Below the pieces are notes generated by a model. It did no database searches, was not told the DNA's origin, and saw nothing but the letters and a program-made list of their open reading frames with translations. Positions 45,186-54,195 of a DNA stretch of 64,000 nucleotides are shown one piece after another; the stretch's first letter is position 1, and each line of letters starts with the position of its first letter. The stretch spans positions 1 to 64,000 of the forward strand of contig CALLMF010000019.1 in the NCBI GenBank assembly GCA_938006335.1, in the 5' to 3' direction. The DNA comes from an uncultured Granulosicoccaceae bacterium (GTDB lineage Bacteria; Pseudomonadota; Gammaproteobacteria; Granulosicoccales; Granulosicoccaceae). Made by a program: the position numbers and the translations under genes.

Positions 45186-45222
45186 TTGCAGCAGGAACGA
45201 GGGAGGCCTGAGCCAGGCTGCG

Positions 45223-45657
45223 TCAGCTGGCTCTCGCGCGCTGCGTCAACAGCCGCTCGACGCCCGGCAGTACCTGACCGATGCGCGTGTAGGCGAGCGC
45301 CCAGGCAAGCACCACGCCGGACGTGTTGGCCACCATGTCGAGCACCTCGAACTGGCGCGACGGCACCATGCCCTGCAAGAACTCGATGCCGATACCCAGC
45401 GCTACGAAACCGCTGACCAGCACCAGACGCGTCAGGTCGTGACGAAAGATCTGGGCGAACCACCCCATCATGCCCGCATAGGCGATCAGGTGAGTGACCT
45501 TGTCATGCAGCATGATCTGTTCGACCGGCTGTGGCAGATCCAGTACCGATAGCGCGATGACCGCGATCACCATCAGGCACCCGGTAGTCAGCCAGACGCG
45601 CGGAAAGATCAGATGATCGGTAGCAAACCAATCGCGGGATGTGAAATCGAAGATCAC
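45223..45657 (-). CDS. VanZ-family membrane protein
   Basis: A 144-residue protein with about four helices. The stretch HDKVTHLIAYAGMMGWFAQIF and GIGIEFLQGMVPSRQFEVLDMVANTSGVVLAW match the VanZ-like domain. The function of most VanZ-like proteins is unknown; in one case VanZ gives low teicoplanin resistance. Its ATG overlaps the stop of the upstream histidine kinase by four bases, so they are co-translated. Confidence 0.82.
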   Translation of the reverse strand: MIFDFTSRDWFATDHLIFPRVWLTTGCLMVIAVIALSVLDLPQPVEQIMLHDKVTHLIAYAGMMGWFAQIFRHDLTRLVLVSGFVALGIGIEFLQGMVPSRQFEVLDMVANTSGVVLAWALAYTRIGQVLPGVERLLTQRARAS

Positions 45658-47213
45658 GCGCCTTTATCGGACGATGCGACGTTCCCCGAACGAGATGACA
45701 TCACGCCATCGGTTGAATGTGACGCAATCGACGCTTGATGCCCGTCCTGGATAGCCTCTCCGGATTCGAGCGCATCCGTGCTGGCGACAGGTGATGCCTT
45801 GAAGGTCATGCGCACCAGCAGGCCGGGTTCCGCATCCTCGAGGCTGATCTCACCATCGTGGACGTCGATCACCGCCTTGACCAGGGACAAACCAAGGCCA
45901 TGGCCTCCCTGCCCGCGTGTGGAGGCTTCATACCGATACAGTCTTTGCAGTACGCGTGGGCGCTCTTCTGCCGGCAATCCGGGGCCATCGTCCTTCACGA
46001 TCAACTGGGGCGCATCCAGATCCCTGACCAGACATATCCGGATGTATGCGTTTTCCCGTGAATAGCGGGTCGCGTTCTCGATCAGGTTGACCGCGGCCTG
46101 ACGCAGCAGGTCAGCGTCTCCATGAACAACCGAAGCACCGTGCCCGGTGATCTCCAGTTCGAGTGTACGGTCGGCGTCTTCGCACACCGGCTGATAGATC
46201 TCGTACAGGCCCTCGGCCAGTTCAAACAGATCCACATCGGTGAATTTGGAGCGGCGACGGCCGGACTCGATCTGCGTAATCCGGAGCAAGGCATCGAATA
46301 TCGAGCGAGCATCGGCAAGACCAAGCTTGACCTCTTCGAGCGGCTCGACCGCTGGCTGCCCGATCTGATTGGCCCGTATGGCCTCGTCCAGTGGTACAGC
46401 GACGCGACTCAACGGCGCGCGCAGGTCGTGTGCCATGACCGAGGTGAGCTGCTGCAAGGTACCTACCGACTCCTGCAAACGATCCAGGGAGCGATTGGTC
46501 GATAGCGCCAGACGGTCGATGTCGTCATCGCCTGCGATGGGCATGCGCACATCGAGCTCCCCGCTGGACACCTGCTTCACCACGGTTCCGAGCCGCCGCA
46601 GGCGACTCCGCAGCTTGAACGATTGGTACAGCCCGATGAATACCGCCGGCAACAGGCACACGGGTATCAACCAGCCGAGAAGACCGAGTACGCCGCTACG
46701 CAGCTTGTCCACCTCGTGGAGACTGCTGCCGAACACCAGACAATTCTCACCCCGCTGACGCGCAAGGAACATGAATCGATCTGCTTTCGATCGGTCGACC
46801 GAATCCTCGGGAATCAGCGTAACAGGTTGTTCGACTGCTGATTGCGAGACGTCGAGCCACCCTTTGTAGAAGTCCTTCCGACAGTCCAGACCATCCACAT
46901 TGCCAGAGAGGGTGTTGCCACTGGAATCGACCCAGGCAAAGGCACCTTCATCCCTGATCGGCAAGGAACGGCGGAACCGGCGAATGAGCTCGCGATCCTC
47001 GTCCGACAGTACATTCGTGTTCCTGGCAGCGACTTCATGTCGAGCAAGCAGTGACTCCGCCACACGCTCCTCGAGTCCGTCGATCAGGACATTCCAGAAC
47101 ACGGCCGAAAGCAGCATCAGCGCAACCAGCGTTGTCGTCGCTGAGATGAGACCGCTGCGCAGGGCGATATCGCGCCGCACCCTCTCCATCACGGTTTGAA
47201 ACGTTATAGCCAT
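45654..47213 (-). CDS. Sensor histidine kinase, orphan
   Basis: A 519-residue kinase. Two membrane helices (about 19-42 and 175-197) flank a periplasmic domain of about 130 residues. A HAMP linker (RRLGTVVKQVSSGELDVRMP) precedes HisKA (VMAHDLRAPLSRVAVPLD; phospho-His about 262). HATPase has NLIENATRYS, DDGPGLP and GGHGLGLSLVKAVIDVHDG. A short disordered tail ends it. No response regulator is adjacent. The layout closely mirrors the kinase at 62497-63981, so the two are probably paralogues. The downstream VanZ-like gene overlaps it. Confidence 0.88.
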   Translation of the reverse strand: MAITFQTVMERVRRDIALRSGLISATTTLVALMLLSAVFWNVLIDGLEERVAESLLARHEVAARNTNVLSDEDRELIRRFRRSLPIRDEGAFAWVDSSGNTLSGNVDGLDCRKDFYKGWLDVSQSAVEQPVTLIPEDSVDRSKADRFMFLARQRGENCLVFGSSLHEVDKLRSGVLGLLGWLIPVCLLPAVFIGLYQSFKLRSRLRRLGTVVKQVSSGELDVRMPIAGDDDIDRLALSTNRSLDRLQESVGTLQQLTSVMAHDLRAPLSRVAVPLDEAIRANQIGQPAVEPLEEVKLGLADARSIFDALLRITQIESGRRRSKFTDVDLFELAEGLYEIYQPVCEDADRTLELEITGHGASVVHGDADLLRQAAVNLIENATRYSRENAYIRICLVRDLDAPQLIVKDDGPGLPAEERPRVLQRLYRYEASTRGQGGHGLGLSLVKAVIDVHDGEISLEDAEPGLLVRMTFKASPVASTDALESGEAIQDGHQASIASHSTDGVMSSRSGNVASSDKGA

Positions 47214-47283
47214 GCGCCCCCGTCAATGTCCATTGACTCGTGTGTCGACGCACGCCGTGCATACGCAACCCACAGCGACTCGT

Positions 47284-47655
47284 TCACAGCCGTGTTGTCA
47301 CGAAGATCGAGGCGATGAGCAACACGGTAAGCAACACGTGCCCCACACTGGACACCACCAGGGGATGCCAGCGCGCACCACCCTTGTATCGCACCCAAAG
47401 AACGACAAGCGCGCTGTAGCCAAGAATCGACACCCCGACCCAGATCGCCACTTTCTCCGCCTCGAGCGACCAGTTCAAACGGTCTCGCCCTTCAAGGATC
47501 CACCCGGTGAGCGCGTAGACCAGGAAAAAACCACTCATCACCAGCGGCACGATCAACAGCGAGAACTGCAGCACAGGTCCGATCGGTCCGCGCGCCGCCC
47601 CTACCCGATCATGATCGAGCGAATCGGTTGAATCCTGGGTAGTTGGGGAACTCAT
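47284..47655 (-). CDS. Small membrane protein of unknown function
   Basis: A 123-residue protein with three predicted helices: about 30-52, 70-90 and 98-118. The ATG at 47655 (MSSPTTQDS) is used; an upstream Met at 47673 is possible. A hydrophilic, Asp-rich N terminus precedes the first helix. No family recognised. It is 70 bases upstream of the sensor kinase on the same strand and diverges from the exported protein at 47718. A role with the kinase is possible. Confidence 0.6.
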   Translation of the reverse strand: MSSPTTQDSTDSLDHDRVGAARGPIGPVLQFSLLIVPLVMSGFFLVYALTGWILEGRDRLNWSLEAEKVAIWVGVSILGYSALVVLWVRYKGGARWHPLVVSSVGHVLLTVLLIASIFVTTRL

Positions 47656-47717
47656 GCAACGTGGGCACTCCAATCGAGAGATTATGGTACGAACTCACCC
47701 CGCAGAAAAGGTCGACC

Positions 47718-48107
47718 GTGGACACATCGAATCTCAATCGCTTGCTTACCGCAATCGCCATCTCACTTCCGCTACTGGGCGGCACCAACGCGAGCCTGGC
47801 AGGAAATGCCGACGTGGTCGATGTCTCTGTGACAGCGCTGGGCGGGTCGCGGTTCCGTATCGACACCACGGTGGCTCACGCTGACACCGGCTGGGACCAC
47901 TACGCCAATCGCTGGGACGTGTTTACCGAAGACGGCATGGTACTCGGCACGCGCGAACTACTGCATCCACACGTGGACGAACAGCCCTTTACCCGCTCCT
48001 TGACGCTGGAAATCCCCGCTGACATCACACGTATCGTGGTGCGCGCGGGTGATTCGGTCCACGGCGACGAAGGCGGCGCAAGCCTTACCGTGGACGTCCC
48101 GCATTGA
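47718..48107 (+). CDS. Conserved exported protein of unknown function
   Basis: A 129-residue protein. The GTG at 47718 has AAAGG upstream and starts a signal peptide (LLTAIAISLPLLGGTNASLAG) with cleavage after about residue 28. The mature part carries DTGWDHYANRWDVFTEDG and GTRELLHPHVDEQPFTRSL, a pattern I recall in small exported proteins of other marine proteobacteria. It looks all-beta, perhaps a single sandwich domain. No enzymatic motif. Stop is 12 bases from the uppP stop on the other strand. Confidence 0.68.
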   Translation: MDTSNLNRLLTAIAISLPLLGGTNASLAGNADVVDVSVTALGGSRFRIDTTVAHADTGWDHYANRWDVFTEDGMVLGTRELLHPHVDEQPFTRSLTLEIPADITRIVVRAGDSVHGDEGGASLTVDVPH

Positions 48108-48119
48108 CGCACGCCTGCG

Positions 48120-48944
48120 CTACAGGAAAACCACCAGCAACAGGACACCCAGCGCCAGTCGGTAGATCACGAAAGGCGTCATGCCGAGGCGATTGATGTA
48201 GGCAAGAAACAGGTGGATGCATGCAAACGCGGACACGGCGGCAATGACGGTCCCGAGGCCCAGTGCCGTCCAGTCCACCGCCGCGGTGGATTCGATCAGA
48301 TCCTTGGTCACCCCGAGCCCCGACAGCACGATGATCGGAATCGACAACAGGAACGAGTAGCGCGAGGCCGCCTCGCGTGTCAGTCCCAGCAACAGCCCGG
48401 CAGTGATGGTGATGCCCGAGCGCGAGGTACCGGGAACAAGCGCCATCGCCTGAGCGGCACCGATGATCAGGAAGTCCTTCCACCCGAGCGTGAACTCATC
48501 GCGCTCCAGACGGCTGCGCTTGTCGGCGTACCACAGCACCAGGCCAAAGATGATCGTGGTTGCCGCAATGACCAGCGGGGAGCGCAAATGGACCTCGATC
48601 ACGTCCTTGAACGCAAGTCCGACAAGACCGGCCGGTAGGGTGCCGAGGATGACACCCCAGGCCAGTCGGGAGTCCGCCGTATGCGCACCCGCCTTGCCGC
48701 CGCCCACGCCAACCAGGGCACCGGCGGATCGGCACCAGGCAAAAAACAGGGTAACGATGTCGCGGCGAAAGTAGGCCACCACGGCGATCAACGTTCCGAG
48801 GTGCACGGCCACGTCGAAGGCCAGGCCCTGATCCGGCCAGCCGAGCAGATTGGGCACGAGAATCAGGTGAGCCGAACTGGAGATCGGCAGGAACTCGGTC
48901 AAGCCCTGAACAAGGGCGAGGCAGATGATGTGAAAAGTATCCAT
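48120..48944 (-). CDS. uppP: Undecaprenyl-diphosphatase UppP (BacA)
   Basis: A 274-residue inner-membrane phosphatase. The two signature loops are visible: [20 protein letters not shown] with the catalytic Glu and Ser, and [20 protein letters not shown] with the key Arg. It recycles undecaprenyl pyrophosphate for peptidoglycan and O-antigen synthesis and confers bacitracin tolerance. The gene is single; the MidA-like gene lies 53 bases upstream on the same strand. Confidence 0.95.
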   Translation of the reverse strand: MDTFHIICLALVQGLTEFLPISSSAHLILVPNLLGWPDQGLAFDVAVHLGTLIAVVAYFRRDIVTLFFAWCRSAGALVGVGGGKAGAHTADSRLAWGVILGTLPAGLVGLAFKDVIEVHLRSPLVIAATTIIFGLVLWYADKRSRLERDEFTLGWKDFLIIGAAQAMALVPGTSRSGITITAGLLLGLTREAASRYSFLLSIPIIVLSGLGVTKDLIESTAAVDWTALGLGTVIAAVSAFACIHLFLAYINRLGMTPFVIYRLALGVLLLVVFL

Positions 48945-48997
48945 CGGTGGTCCGTGGCGGCTTGCAGTGGCTGCAAGCGTGATTTCAGCAGTGCGCT

Positions 48998-50221
48998 CTA
49001 CAGGCGGTAGGCGAGATCTTGCAGCGAAAAGCCGCGCAGCGCGGGAGCATAGCCCTTGCCCAGGCCGATCACTTGAAACCGCTCACCCATTTCGCCGGGA
49101 AGTGTCAGCGTCTTCACAGCCCGGGTCAGCGCGATGCGATCGATCTCTCGCTCGAGCGCGGCCGATGCCGCCTCTGCAAGCGCCAGCAGATCATTGGCGA
49201 GAAGAAAACCCGCCTGTGAGGTGTAACCGAGAAACTCGAGCCCGACCGGCGCGGCCGATTCGGCCAGCGCCGTGAAATCGATGTGGGCGGTGATGTCCTG
49301 TAGTCCTGGCCACCGGTAGGCATCGTCGTGAGCGTGATGGCGGTAGTAGCAGGCGAGCGTGCCGCGCCCCCGCTCCTGGCTGAAACGCTCGCGGCGCGGG
49401 TAGCCATAATCTGCAATCAGGACCACTCCTTCGCAAAGCGAATTGGCAACCGTCGCCAGCCACGGCCTCGCGTGCAGGCAGATCTCCGATGAATAACCTC
49501 CAGGTAGCGGTGCATCGAGGTCAACCTCTACCGCGGCTACCGCAGCGCAAAGCGCCTCGGGTGCCGGCTGTGCTTCATCTGCAAACCCGACCGATTCATC
49601 AGCCCCCGCATCCGACATGACACCGACACGCCAGAGATCACCGGGGCTCGCCGAGCGTTTGACAAACCTCTCTACGGGCAAGGCGTCCACCACTTCATTG
49701 GCGATCACCACCCCGCGCGACCCCTCCGGCAAGCTCGCCAGCCACTCGACGCGGGACAGCCCGTTCTCACCGAGGGCGGCGAGCAGCGTGTCGCGCTGAC
49801 GCCGCTGCAGCTCCGGACTGAGCTCCACGATGCGGTATCTCAGCGTCGGCAGGTCAGCCAGCGCCGTCAGTATCGCGGCGGCCATTGCGCCGCTGCCCGC
49901 ACCGAACTCGATGATGCCTGCAGGCTCGACCGATTCATCAGATCCCGTATCGGCCAGCGTGTCGAGCACTTCGCGGCATTGCACAGCCAGTGCTTGTCCA
50001 AAGAGGGGACTGACTTCCGGGGCAGTAATGAAGTCTCCACCCGCACCGAACTTGCGCGAACCGGCCATGTAGTAACCAAGGCCCGGCGCATAGAGCGCGA
50101 GCTGCATGTAGTCAGCAAACGACATCGGGCCCGCTGCCAGGCGCTCGCGGATCACCGCACTCAATCGCAGCGAATGCTCCCGTTCGATGGCACTCGGTTC
50201 TGGCAGCGCGGACTCGGCCAT
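48998..50221 (-). CDS. MidA-like SAM-dependent methyltransferase (DUF185)
   Basis: A 407-residue enzyme of the NDUFAF7/MidA family. The ATG at 50221 is preferred because the longer frame to 50260 overlaps folB. Seen: [45 protein letters not shown] (SAM loop), [15 protein letters not shown] and [15 protein letters not shown]. In mitochondria the homologue methylates a complex I subunit; the bacterial target is unknown. folB is directly upstream (16 bases), a common arrangement in gammaproteobacteria. Confidence 0.88.
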   Translation of the reverse strand: MAESALPEPSAIEREHSLRLSAVIRERLAAGPMSFADYMQLALYAPGLGYYMAGSRKFGAGGDFITAPEVSPLFGQALAVQCREVLDTLADTGSDESVEPAGIIEFGAGSGAMAAAILTALADLPTLRYRIVELSPELQRRQRDTLLAALGENGLSRVEWLASLPEGSRGVVIANEVVDALPVERFVKRSASPGDLWRVGVMSDAGADESVGFADEAQPAPEALCAAVAAVEVDLDAPLPGGYSSEICLHARPWLATVANSLCEGVVLIADYGYPRRERFSQERGRGTLACYYRHHAHDDAYRWPGLQDITAHIDFTALAESAAPVGLEFLGYTSQAGFLLANDLLALAEAASAALEREIDRIALTRAVKTLTLPGEMGERFQVIGLGKGYAPALRGFSLQDLAYRL

Positions 50222-50237
50222 GGCACAGACTCCGCTA

Positions 50238-50642
50238 TCAGGTCTGGTCGGCGCGGCCACGCTCGATCACCAGGCCGACATCGGTGCTGCCCGGTAGCGC
50301 GTGGGGCTTTCTCAGCTCCAGACGCAGCCAGGGCACCGCGAACTCGTCGATGATCAGGGCGGCGACACGCTCGGCCAGGGTCTCGATCAAATGGAATTCA
50401 CTCGCCTCGACGTAGTGCCTCAGCCGCTGCGACAAGGCGTCGTAGTTCAGCGCGTCGTCGATGTGGTCGCTGGCCGCAGCGCGTTTCACATCGGATTGCA
50501 GGTCCAGATGCAGCACCAGCGGCTGCCGCCGAAGCCGTTCGTGGGGCTCGATGCCGATAACAGCATCGATCTGGAAGTCGCGAATCAGAATCAGATCCGG
50601 CGCTGGTCCGGTCGTTGCACAATGAGCGTGAGTCGGGGTCAT
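50238..50642 (-). CDS. folB: Dihydroneopterin aldolase FolB
   Basis: A 134-residue enzyme of folate synthesis. The ATG at 50642 is used. [20 protein letters not shown] is the start, with the Glu that anchors the pterin; [30 protein letters not shown] and the final [19 protein letters not shown] are diagnostic. It converts 7,8-dihydroneopterin to 6-hydroxymethyl-dihydropterin. It is followed by the MidA-like gene and is divergent from rpmB. Confidence 0.9.
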   Translation of the reverse strand: MTPTHAHCATTGPAPDLILIRDFQIDAVIGIEPHERLRRQPLVLHLDLQSDVKRAAASDHIDDALNYDALSQRLRHYVEASEFHLIETLAERVAALIIDEFAVPWLRLELRKPHALPGSTDVGLVIERGRADQT

Positions 50643-50708
50643 GGGGCGCAGAAAAGCCAGCAGGAACGGGGGATTGGGCACCATCTTCGATTATGACAGC
50701 CGAAGAGC

Positions 50709-50737
50709 TTGCACAGAGTGCCTGCTTTCGCTAGTAT
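50709..50737 (+). promoter_or_regulatory. Sigma-70 promoter of rpmB-rpmG
   Basis: -35 TTGCAC (50709-50714) and -10 TAGTAT (50732-50737) are separated by exactly 17 bases. They lie 66 bases before the rpmB start codon. Each matches the consensus in four or more positions. Confidence 0.6.
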
Positions 50738-50803
50738 TTGCGGGCTCGGCGCTGCCGAATTCAACCCGTCACTTCACGCAGCATTGCTCCGGGAATAGTA
50801 CTG

Positions 50804-51040
50804 ATGTCCAGAATCTGTCAGGTCACCGGCAAAGGTCCGATGAGCGGCAACAACGTGTCGCACGCCAAGAATCGCCGCAAGCGCCGGTTTCTGCCGAACC
50901 TCCACACTCACCGCTTCTGGGTTGCCGCCGAGAACCGGTTCGTGAGTCTGCGAGTGTCCTCCAAGGGCATGCGCATCATCGACAAGCGCGGTATCGACAC
51001 GGTGCTCGCCGACATGCGCGCCCGTGGCGAGCGTGTCTGA
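50804..51040 (+). CDS. rpmB: 50S ribosomal protein L28
   Basis: A 78-residue ribosomal protein. [20 protein letters not shown] is the family start, and [13 protein letters not shown] follows. The ATG at 50804 is in place of longer upstream frames. It belongs to the rpmB-rpmG operon and has a good sigma-70 promoter upstream. Confidence 0.97.
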   Translation: MSRICQVTGKGPMSGNNVSHAKNRRKRRFLPNLHTHRFWVAAENRFVSLRVSSKGMRIIDKRGIDTVLADMRARGERV

Positions 51041-51066
51041 CCCCCTCCTCCAGCGAGATTGAAGCG

Positions 51067-51222
51067 ATGAGAGACAAGATCAAGATGGTGTCGTCGGCCG
51101 GTACCGGTCACTTCTACACGACCACCAAGAACAAGCGCACCATGACGGGCAAGCTCGAAATGATGAAGTTTGACCCGAAGGCGCGCAAGCACGTCATGTA
51201 CAAGGAAGCAAAGATCAAGTAA
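51067..51222 (+). CDS. rpmG: 50S ribosomal protein L33
   Basis: A 51-residue ribosomal protein: [20 protein letters not shown] and the basic end KYDP-like [17 protein letters not shown]. It lacks zinc-binding Cys pairs, so it is the Cys-minus form. It is 26 bases after rpmB and is followed by a strong terminator. Confidence 0.97.
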   Translation: MRDKIKMVSSAGTGHFYTTTKNKRTMTGKLEMMKFDPKARKHVMYKEAKIK

Positions 51223-51243
51223 GCGATCACCGCCACCGGTACG

Positions 51244-51272
51244 AAAAAAGCCCGCTCGATGCGGGCTTTTTT
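51244..51272. terminator. Bidirectional intrinsic terminator after rpmG
   Basis: A symmetric hairpin: AAAAAAGCCCGC, loop TCGAT, then GCGGGCTTTTTT. It ends rpmB-rpmG transcripts and, read on the other strand, could end the desaturase transcript that stops at 51320. Confidence 0.92.
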
Positions 51273-51278
51273 GTGCCT

Positions 51279-51314
51279 GTCATTTCATCGCGTCATTTCA
51301 TCGCGTCATTTCAT
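51279..51314. repeat. 13-bp tandem repeat, 2.8 copies
   Basis: The unit GTCATTTCATCGC occurs at 51279 and 51292, with a partial third copy at 51305. It fills the gap between the terminator and the desaturase stop codon. Confidence 0.85.
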
Positions 51315-51319
51315 TCCGA

Positions 51320-52534
51320 TCAGCTGACCTTCAGCTCGTATCCTCGCAAGCGGGACGCAAACTCCTGCAGGCATTCGATGCCGGTTTCCTCAGCCTGGTG
51401 ACACCACTCCTGCAGTGCATGCAGCAACGCATCCTGACTGGCCCCTGCCTTCTGCCAGATGGCTTGCAGGCGGGCCTGGTGCTCGTGCACGATTCTGAGC
51501 GCCTCGCTGGCATCAAAGGCGGCCCTGAGCCGTTCGCGGGCTGCGGCATCCAGCTTGTCTTCACCCTTGATGATGTCCTTGCGTACCCGCCTCAGCCCAC
51601 GCCGCTCCAGCGTGGGCAAGGATGAGCGAAGCGCCTTGAACTCGAGCTTGTGCACCGGTAGGGTCACCCGCCGTGCGTAGCTCTCCATGACATGCAAGCG
51701 GCTGGAGATGATCGCCTTGACCGTGTCAATGTCCATGCCTTCCTTGTCGTCCCGAAAGGCCGGACGCGGTGCCACACGACGGATTCGCGCCAGACCCAGA
51801 AAGGAAAACACGCGCAGGTACATCCACCCGAGGTCGAATTCCCAGCGTCGAAGCGCAAATCGCGCTGATGAGGGATAGGCGTGGTGATTGTTGTGCAGCT
51901 CTTCGCCACAGATCAGCACTGCCAGCGGGGTGATGTTGGTCGCCGCATCGTCAGTCTCGAAATTCCGGTAACCCCAGAAGTGCCCGATGCCATTGATTAC
52001 CCCGGCAGCAAGCACGGGAATGCAGAGCATCTGGATCGCAAAGACTGCGATACCCGCCAGACCGAACAGCAGGAATTCGGTGACCGCGAGGATCGCGATC
52101 CCACCGAAGGTACACGCGCTGTATACGCGCCGCTCCATCCAGTCGTTCGGTGTGCCATGGCCGAACTTTTCGACGACTGCCGGATCTGCCGCAGCGTCTC
52201 GATAGAGTTCAGCGCCTTCGAGCAGCACCTTGCCAATGCCATGCACTTGCGGAGAGTGAGGGTCTTCAGGACCTTCGCAGCGCGCGTGGTGCTTGCGGTG
52301 TACCGACACCCACTCGCGCGTGTTCATGCCCGTGCTCATCCACAACCAGAAGCGGAAGACATGTGCCAGTGCCGGATGCAGATCGACCGACCGGTGCGCC
52401 TGACTGCGATGCAGGTACACCGTGACCGCCAGTAGAGTGAAGTGGCAGCTGACCAAGGTCCACACCACGAGGGCCCACAGTGGCAGGTTCCACAGCCCGG
52501 TTGCAAGCTGGTAAAGCGCATCAACAATGTTCAT
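51320..52534 (-). CDS. Acyl-CoA/fatty acid desaturase
   Basis: A 404-residue membrane di-iron desaturase of the delta-9 type. Three His boxes: HRSQAH (about 41-46), HRKHH (about 80-84) and HNNHH (about 216-220). Four helices flank them. A C-terminal extension of about 140 residues is rich in charged helices and has no recognised domain (LPTLERRGLRRVRKDIIKGED). It introduces a double bond into saturated acyl chains, adjusting membrane fluidity. It is transcribed alone, divergent from the Gld-like operon. Confidence 0.9.
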   Translation of the reverse strand: MNIVDALYQLATGLWNLPLWALVVWTLVSCHFTLLAVTVYLHRSQAHRSVDLHPALAHVFRFWLWMSTGMNTREWVSVHRKHHARCEGPEDPHSPQVHGIGKVLLEGAELYRDAAADPAVVEKFGHGTPNDWMERRVYSACTFGGIAILAVTEFLLFGLAGIAVFAIQMLCIPVLAAGVINGIGHFWGYRNFETDDAATNITPLAVLICGEELHNNHHAYPSSARFALRRWEFDLGWMYLRVFSFLGLARIRRVAPRPAFRDDKEGMDIDTVKAIISSRLHVMESYARRVTLPVHKLEFKALRSSLPTLERRGLRRVRKDIIKGEDKLDAAARERLRAAFDASEALRIVHEHQARLQAIWQKAGASQDALLHALQEWCHQAEETGIECLQEFASRLRGYELKVS

Positions 52535-52624
52535 TCAGTATTTATAGTTTGAAATTTCAGCCGTTCGGCTTACGACCGCATCGAGCAGCGCAGGTTTCCC
52601 GGCCGAGCACTATACTCGCGCTCT

Positions 52625-53410
52625 ATGACTCGCCACGGCTCCAGCCTGCTCGAGGCTCGCGAACTCACACGCTACCTGCCAGGGGCACGCCGTGACGCTG
52701 CCAGCCCCATCGTTGATGCGCTCTCCCTGAGCCTGCAGAGCGGTGATGTACTCGGCTTGCTCGGGCTCAACGGTGCGGGCAAGTCAACCACCCTGCGCAT
52801 GCTGGCGGGGTGCCTGACGCCCCACGCCGGCAGCGTCCATGTCGCGGGGCACTCGATGTCTGACGAACCGGCAGCGGCTCGCGCGGCACTCGGCTACCTT
52901 GCCGACCGTCCTCCCCTGTATGACGACATGCGTGTCGAGCCCTACCTCAGATTCACCGCTGCCTTGCGCAACATGCCGCGCCGCGACATCAACCACGCAG
53001 TTCAAGCCGTCATCGAAGAATGCCAACTGGCAGATATTGCGCGGCGCCGCAACGGCAGGCTCTCCAAGGGTCAGCGCCAACGAGTGGGCATTGCACAGGC
53101 CATCATTCATCGCCCATCGGTGGTGTTACTGGACGAACCTGGCAGCGGGCTTGATCCGCAACAACAGGACGAGCTACGACAGCTCATCCGACGCCTGGGT
53201 CACGATCGCACCGTCGTTTTCTCAACACATGTGCTCAGTGAAGTGCAGGCGTGTTGCACCCGAATCGCGGTCATTCACGGAGGGCGCCTCATGGCAGAAC
53301 ACGATCTGCTCGCGGAGCCTTCGGCAAGAGACGAACTCGCTGATCTCTTTCACCAGATTGTCAGCGAATCGGCCAGTTCGGCACCCGCTATCGACAAGAA
53401 CGCAGCCTGA
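52625..53410 (+). CDS. ABC transporter ATP-binding protein, GldA/NosF type
   Basis: A 261-residue ATPase. Walker A is GLNGAGKST, signature RLSKGQRQRV, Walker B VVLLDEPGSGLD and switch VFSTHVLSEV. It belongs to the family that pairs with an ABC-2 permease and a GldG-like protein. An in-frame TATACT ten bases before the ATG could be a -10, giving a near-leaderless mRNA. It opens a five-gene run through mutM. Confidence 0.88.
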   Translation: MTRHGSSLLEARELTRYLPGARRDAASPIVDALSLSLQSGDVLGLLGLNGAGKSTTLRMLAGCLTPHAGSVHVAGHSMSDEPAAARAALGYLADRPPLYDDMRVEPYLRFTAALRNMPRRDINHAVQAVIEECQLADIARRRNGRLSKGQRQRVGIAQAIIHRPSVVLLDEPGSGLDPQQQDELRQLIRRLGHDRTVVFSTHVLSEVQACCTRIAVIHGGRLMAEHDLLAEPSARDELADLFHQIVSESASSAPAIDKNAA

Positions 53411-53412
53411 AC

Positions 53413-54189
53413 ATGAGTGGTACCAGCGTTGTACGCATGACAGCAACGGTCGCCCGTCATGAATTTACACGCCTGCTGCGGTCCAGTGCCACATGGGTGG
53501 TAGCGGCATTGTTTGTGGCAGCAGCGGCCTGGCTGTTTCTGAGCCAGGTCGAGCATTGGCTGGATGCCCAGGCGAGCATTGGTCTTCAGGATCACCCGCC
53601 GGGCCTGGCAGGTTTTCTGGGGACAACCTATCTCGCACCCTTGTCCGTGGTGCTTGCCGTGCTGGCTCCGTTCTACGCCATGCGCAGCTTCAGCGAGGAG
53701 TACCGCGAGGCCACCTGGAGCTTGTGGCAATCATCACCCGTACCGGTGACCGCAGTTGTGCTTGGCAAGCTGATCGGCACACTGGCTGCACTTGCGATAC
53801 CGGTGGGTACTGCCATCGCAATGGTGCTGATAATGATGGTGTGGACGCAACTCGATCTTGGCGTCTTTGCCTCCAGCGCAGCCGGACTGCTGCTGTGCAC
53901 GATGGCCTCGACCGCTGCCGGCATGTACTGCTCGAGCCTCGTCAAGCAACCGATGCTGGGCGCCGTGCTCGCGATCGTATTGCTTGGCGTCCTGTGGCTG
54001 ATCGGTAGCACCACCGGTGTTGCCCCATCGTTGGATGCGCTCGCCGCACTGTCCCCCGGGCAACATCTTTCAGGATTCCTGCAGGGCTATCCGAACACAG
54101 GCGACGTCGCCTACTTCCTGCTGTTTACCGGTGTGTTCGTGGTGCTGACACTCATCCGACTGGATGCGCTGCGTCAGCTTGGCGATTGA
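53413..54189 (+). CDS. ABC-2 type permease, GldF-like
   Basis: A 258-residue membrane protein with six helices (about 25-45, 65-85, 105-130, 145-165, 175-195, 225-250). The motif MRSFSEEYREATWSLWQSSPV is typical of the GldF/NosY permease branch. Start is two bases after the ATPase stop. It forms an export complex with the preceding ATPase and following GldG-like protein. Confidence 0.82.
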   Translation: MSGTSVVRMTATVARHEFTRLLRSSATWVVAALFVAAAAWLFLSQVEHWLDAQASIGLQDHPPGLAGFLGTTYLAPLSVVLAVLAPFYAMRSFSEEYREATWSLWQSSPVPVTAVVLGKLIGTLAALAIPVGTAIAMVLIMMVWTQLDLGVFASSAAGLLLCTMASTAAGMYCSSLVKQPMLGAVLAIVLLGVLWLIGSTTGVAPSLDALAALSPGQHLSGFLQGYPNTGDVAYFLLFTGVFVVLTLIRLDALRQLGD

Positions 54190-54195
54190 TCAGAC

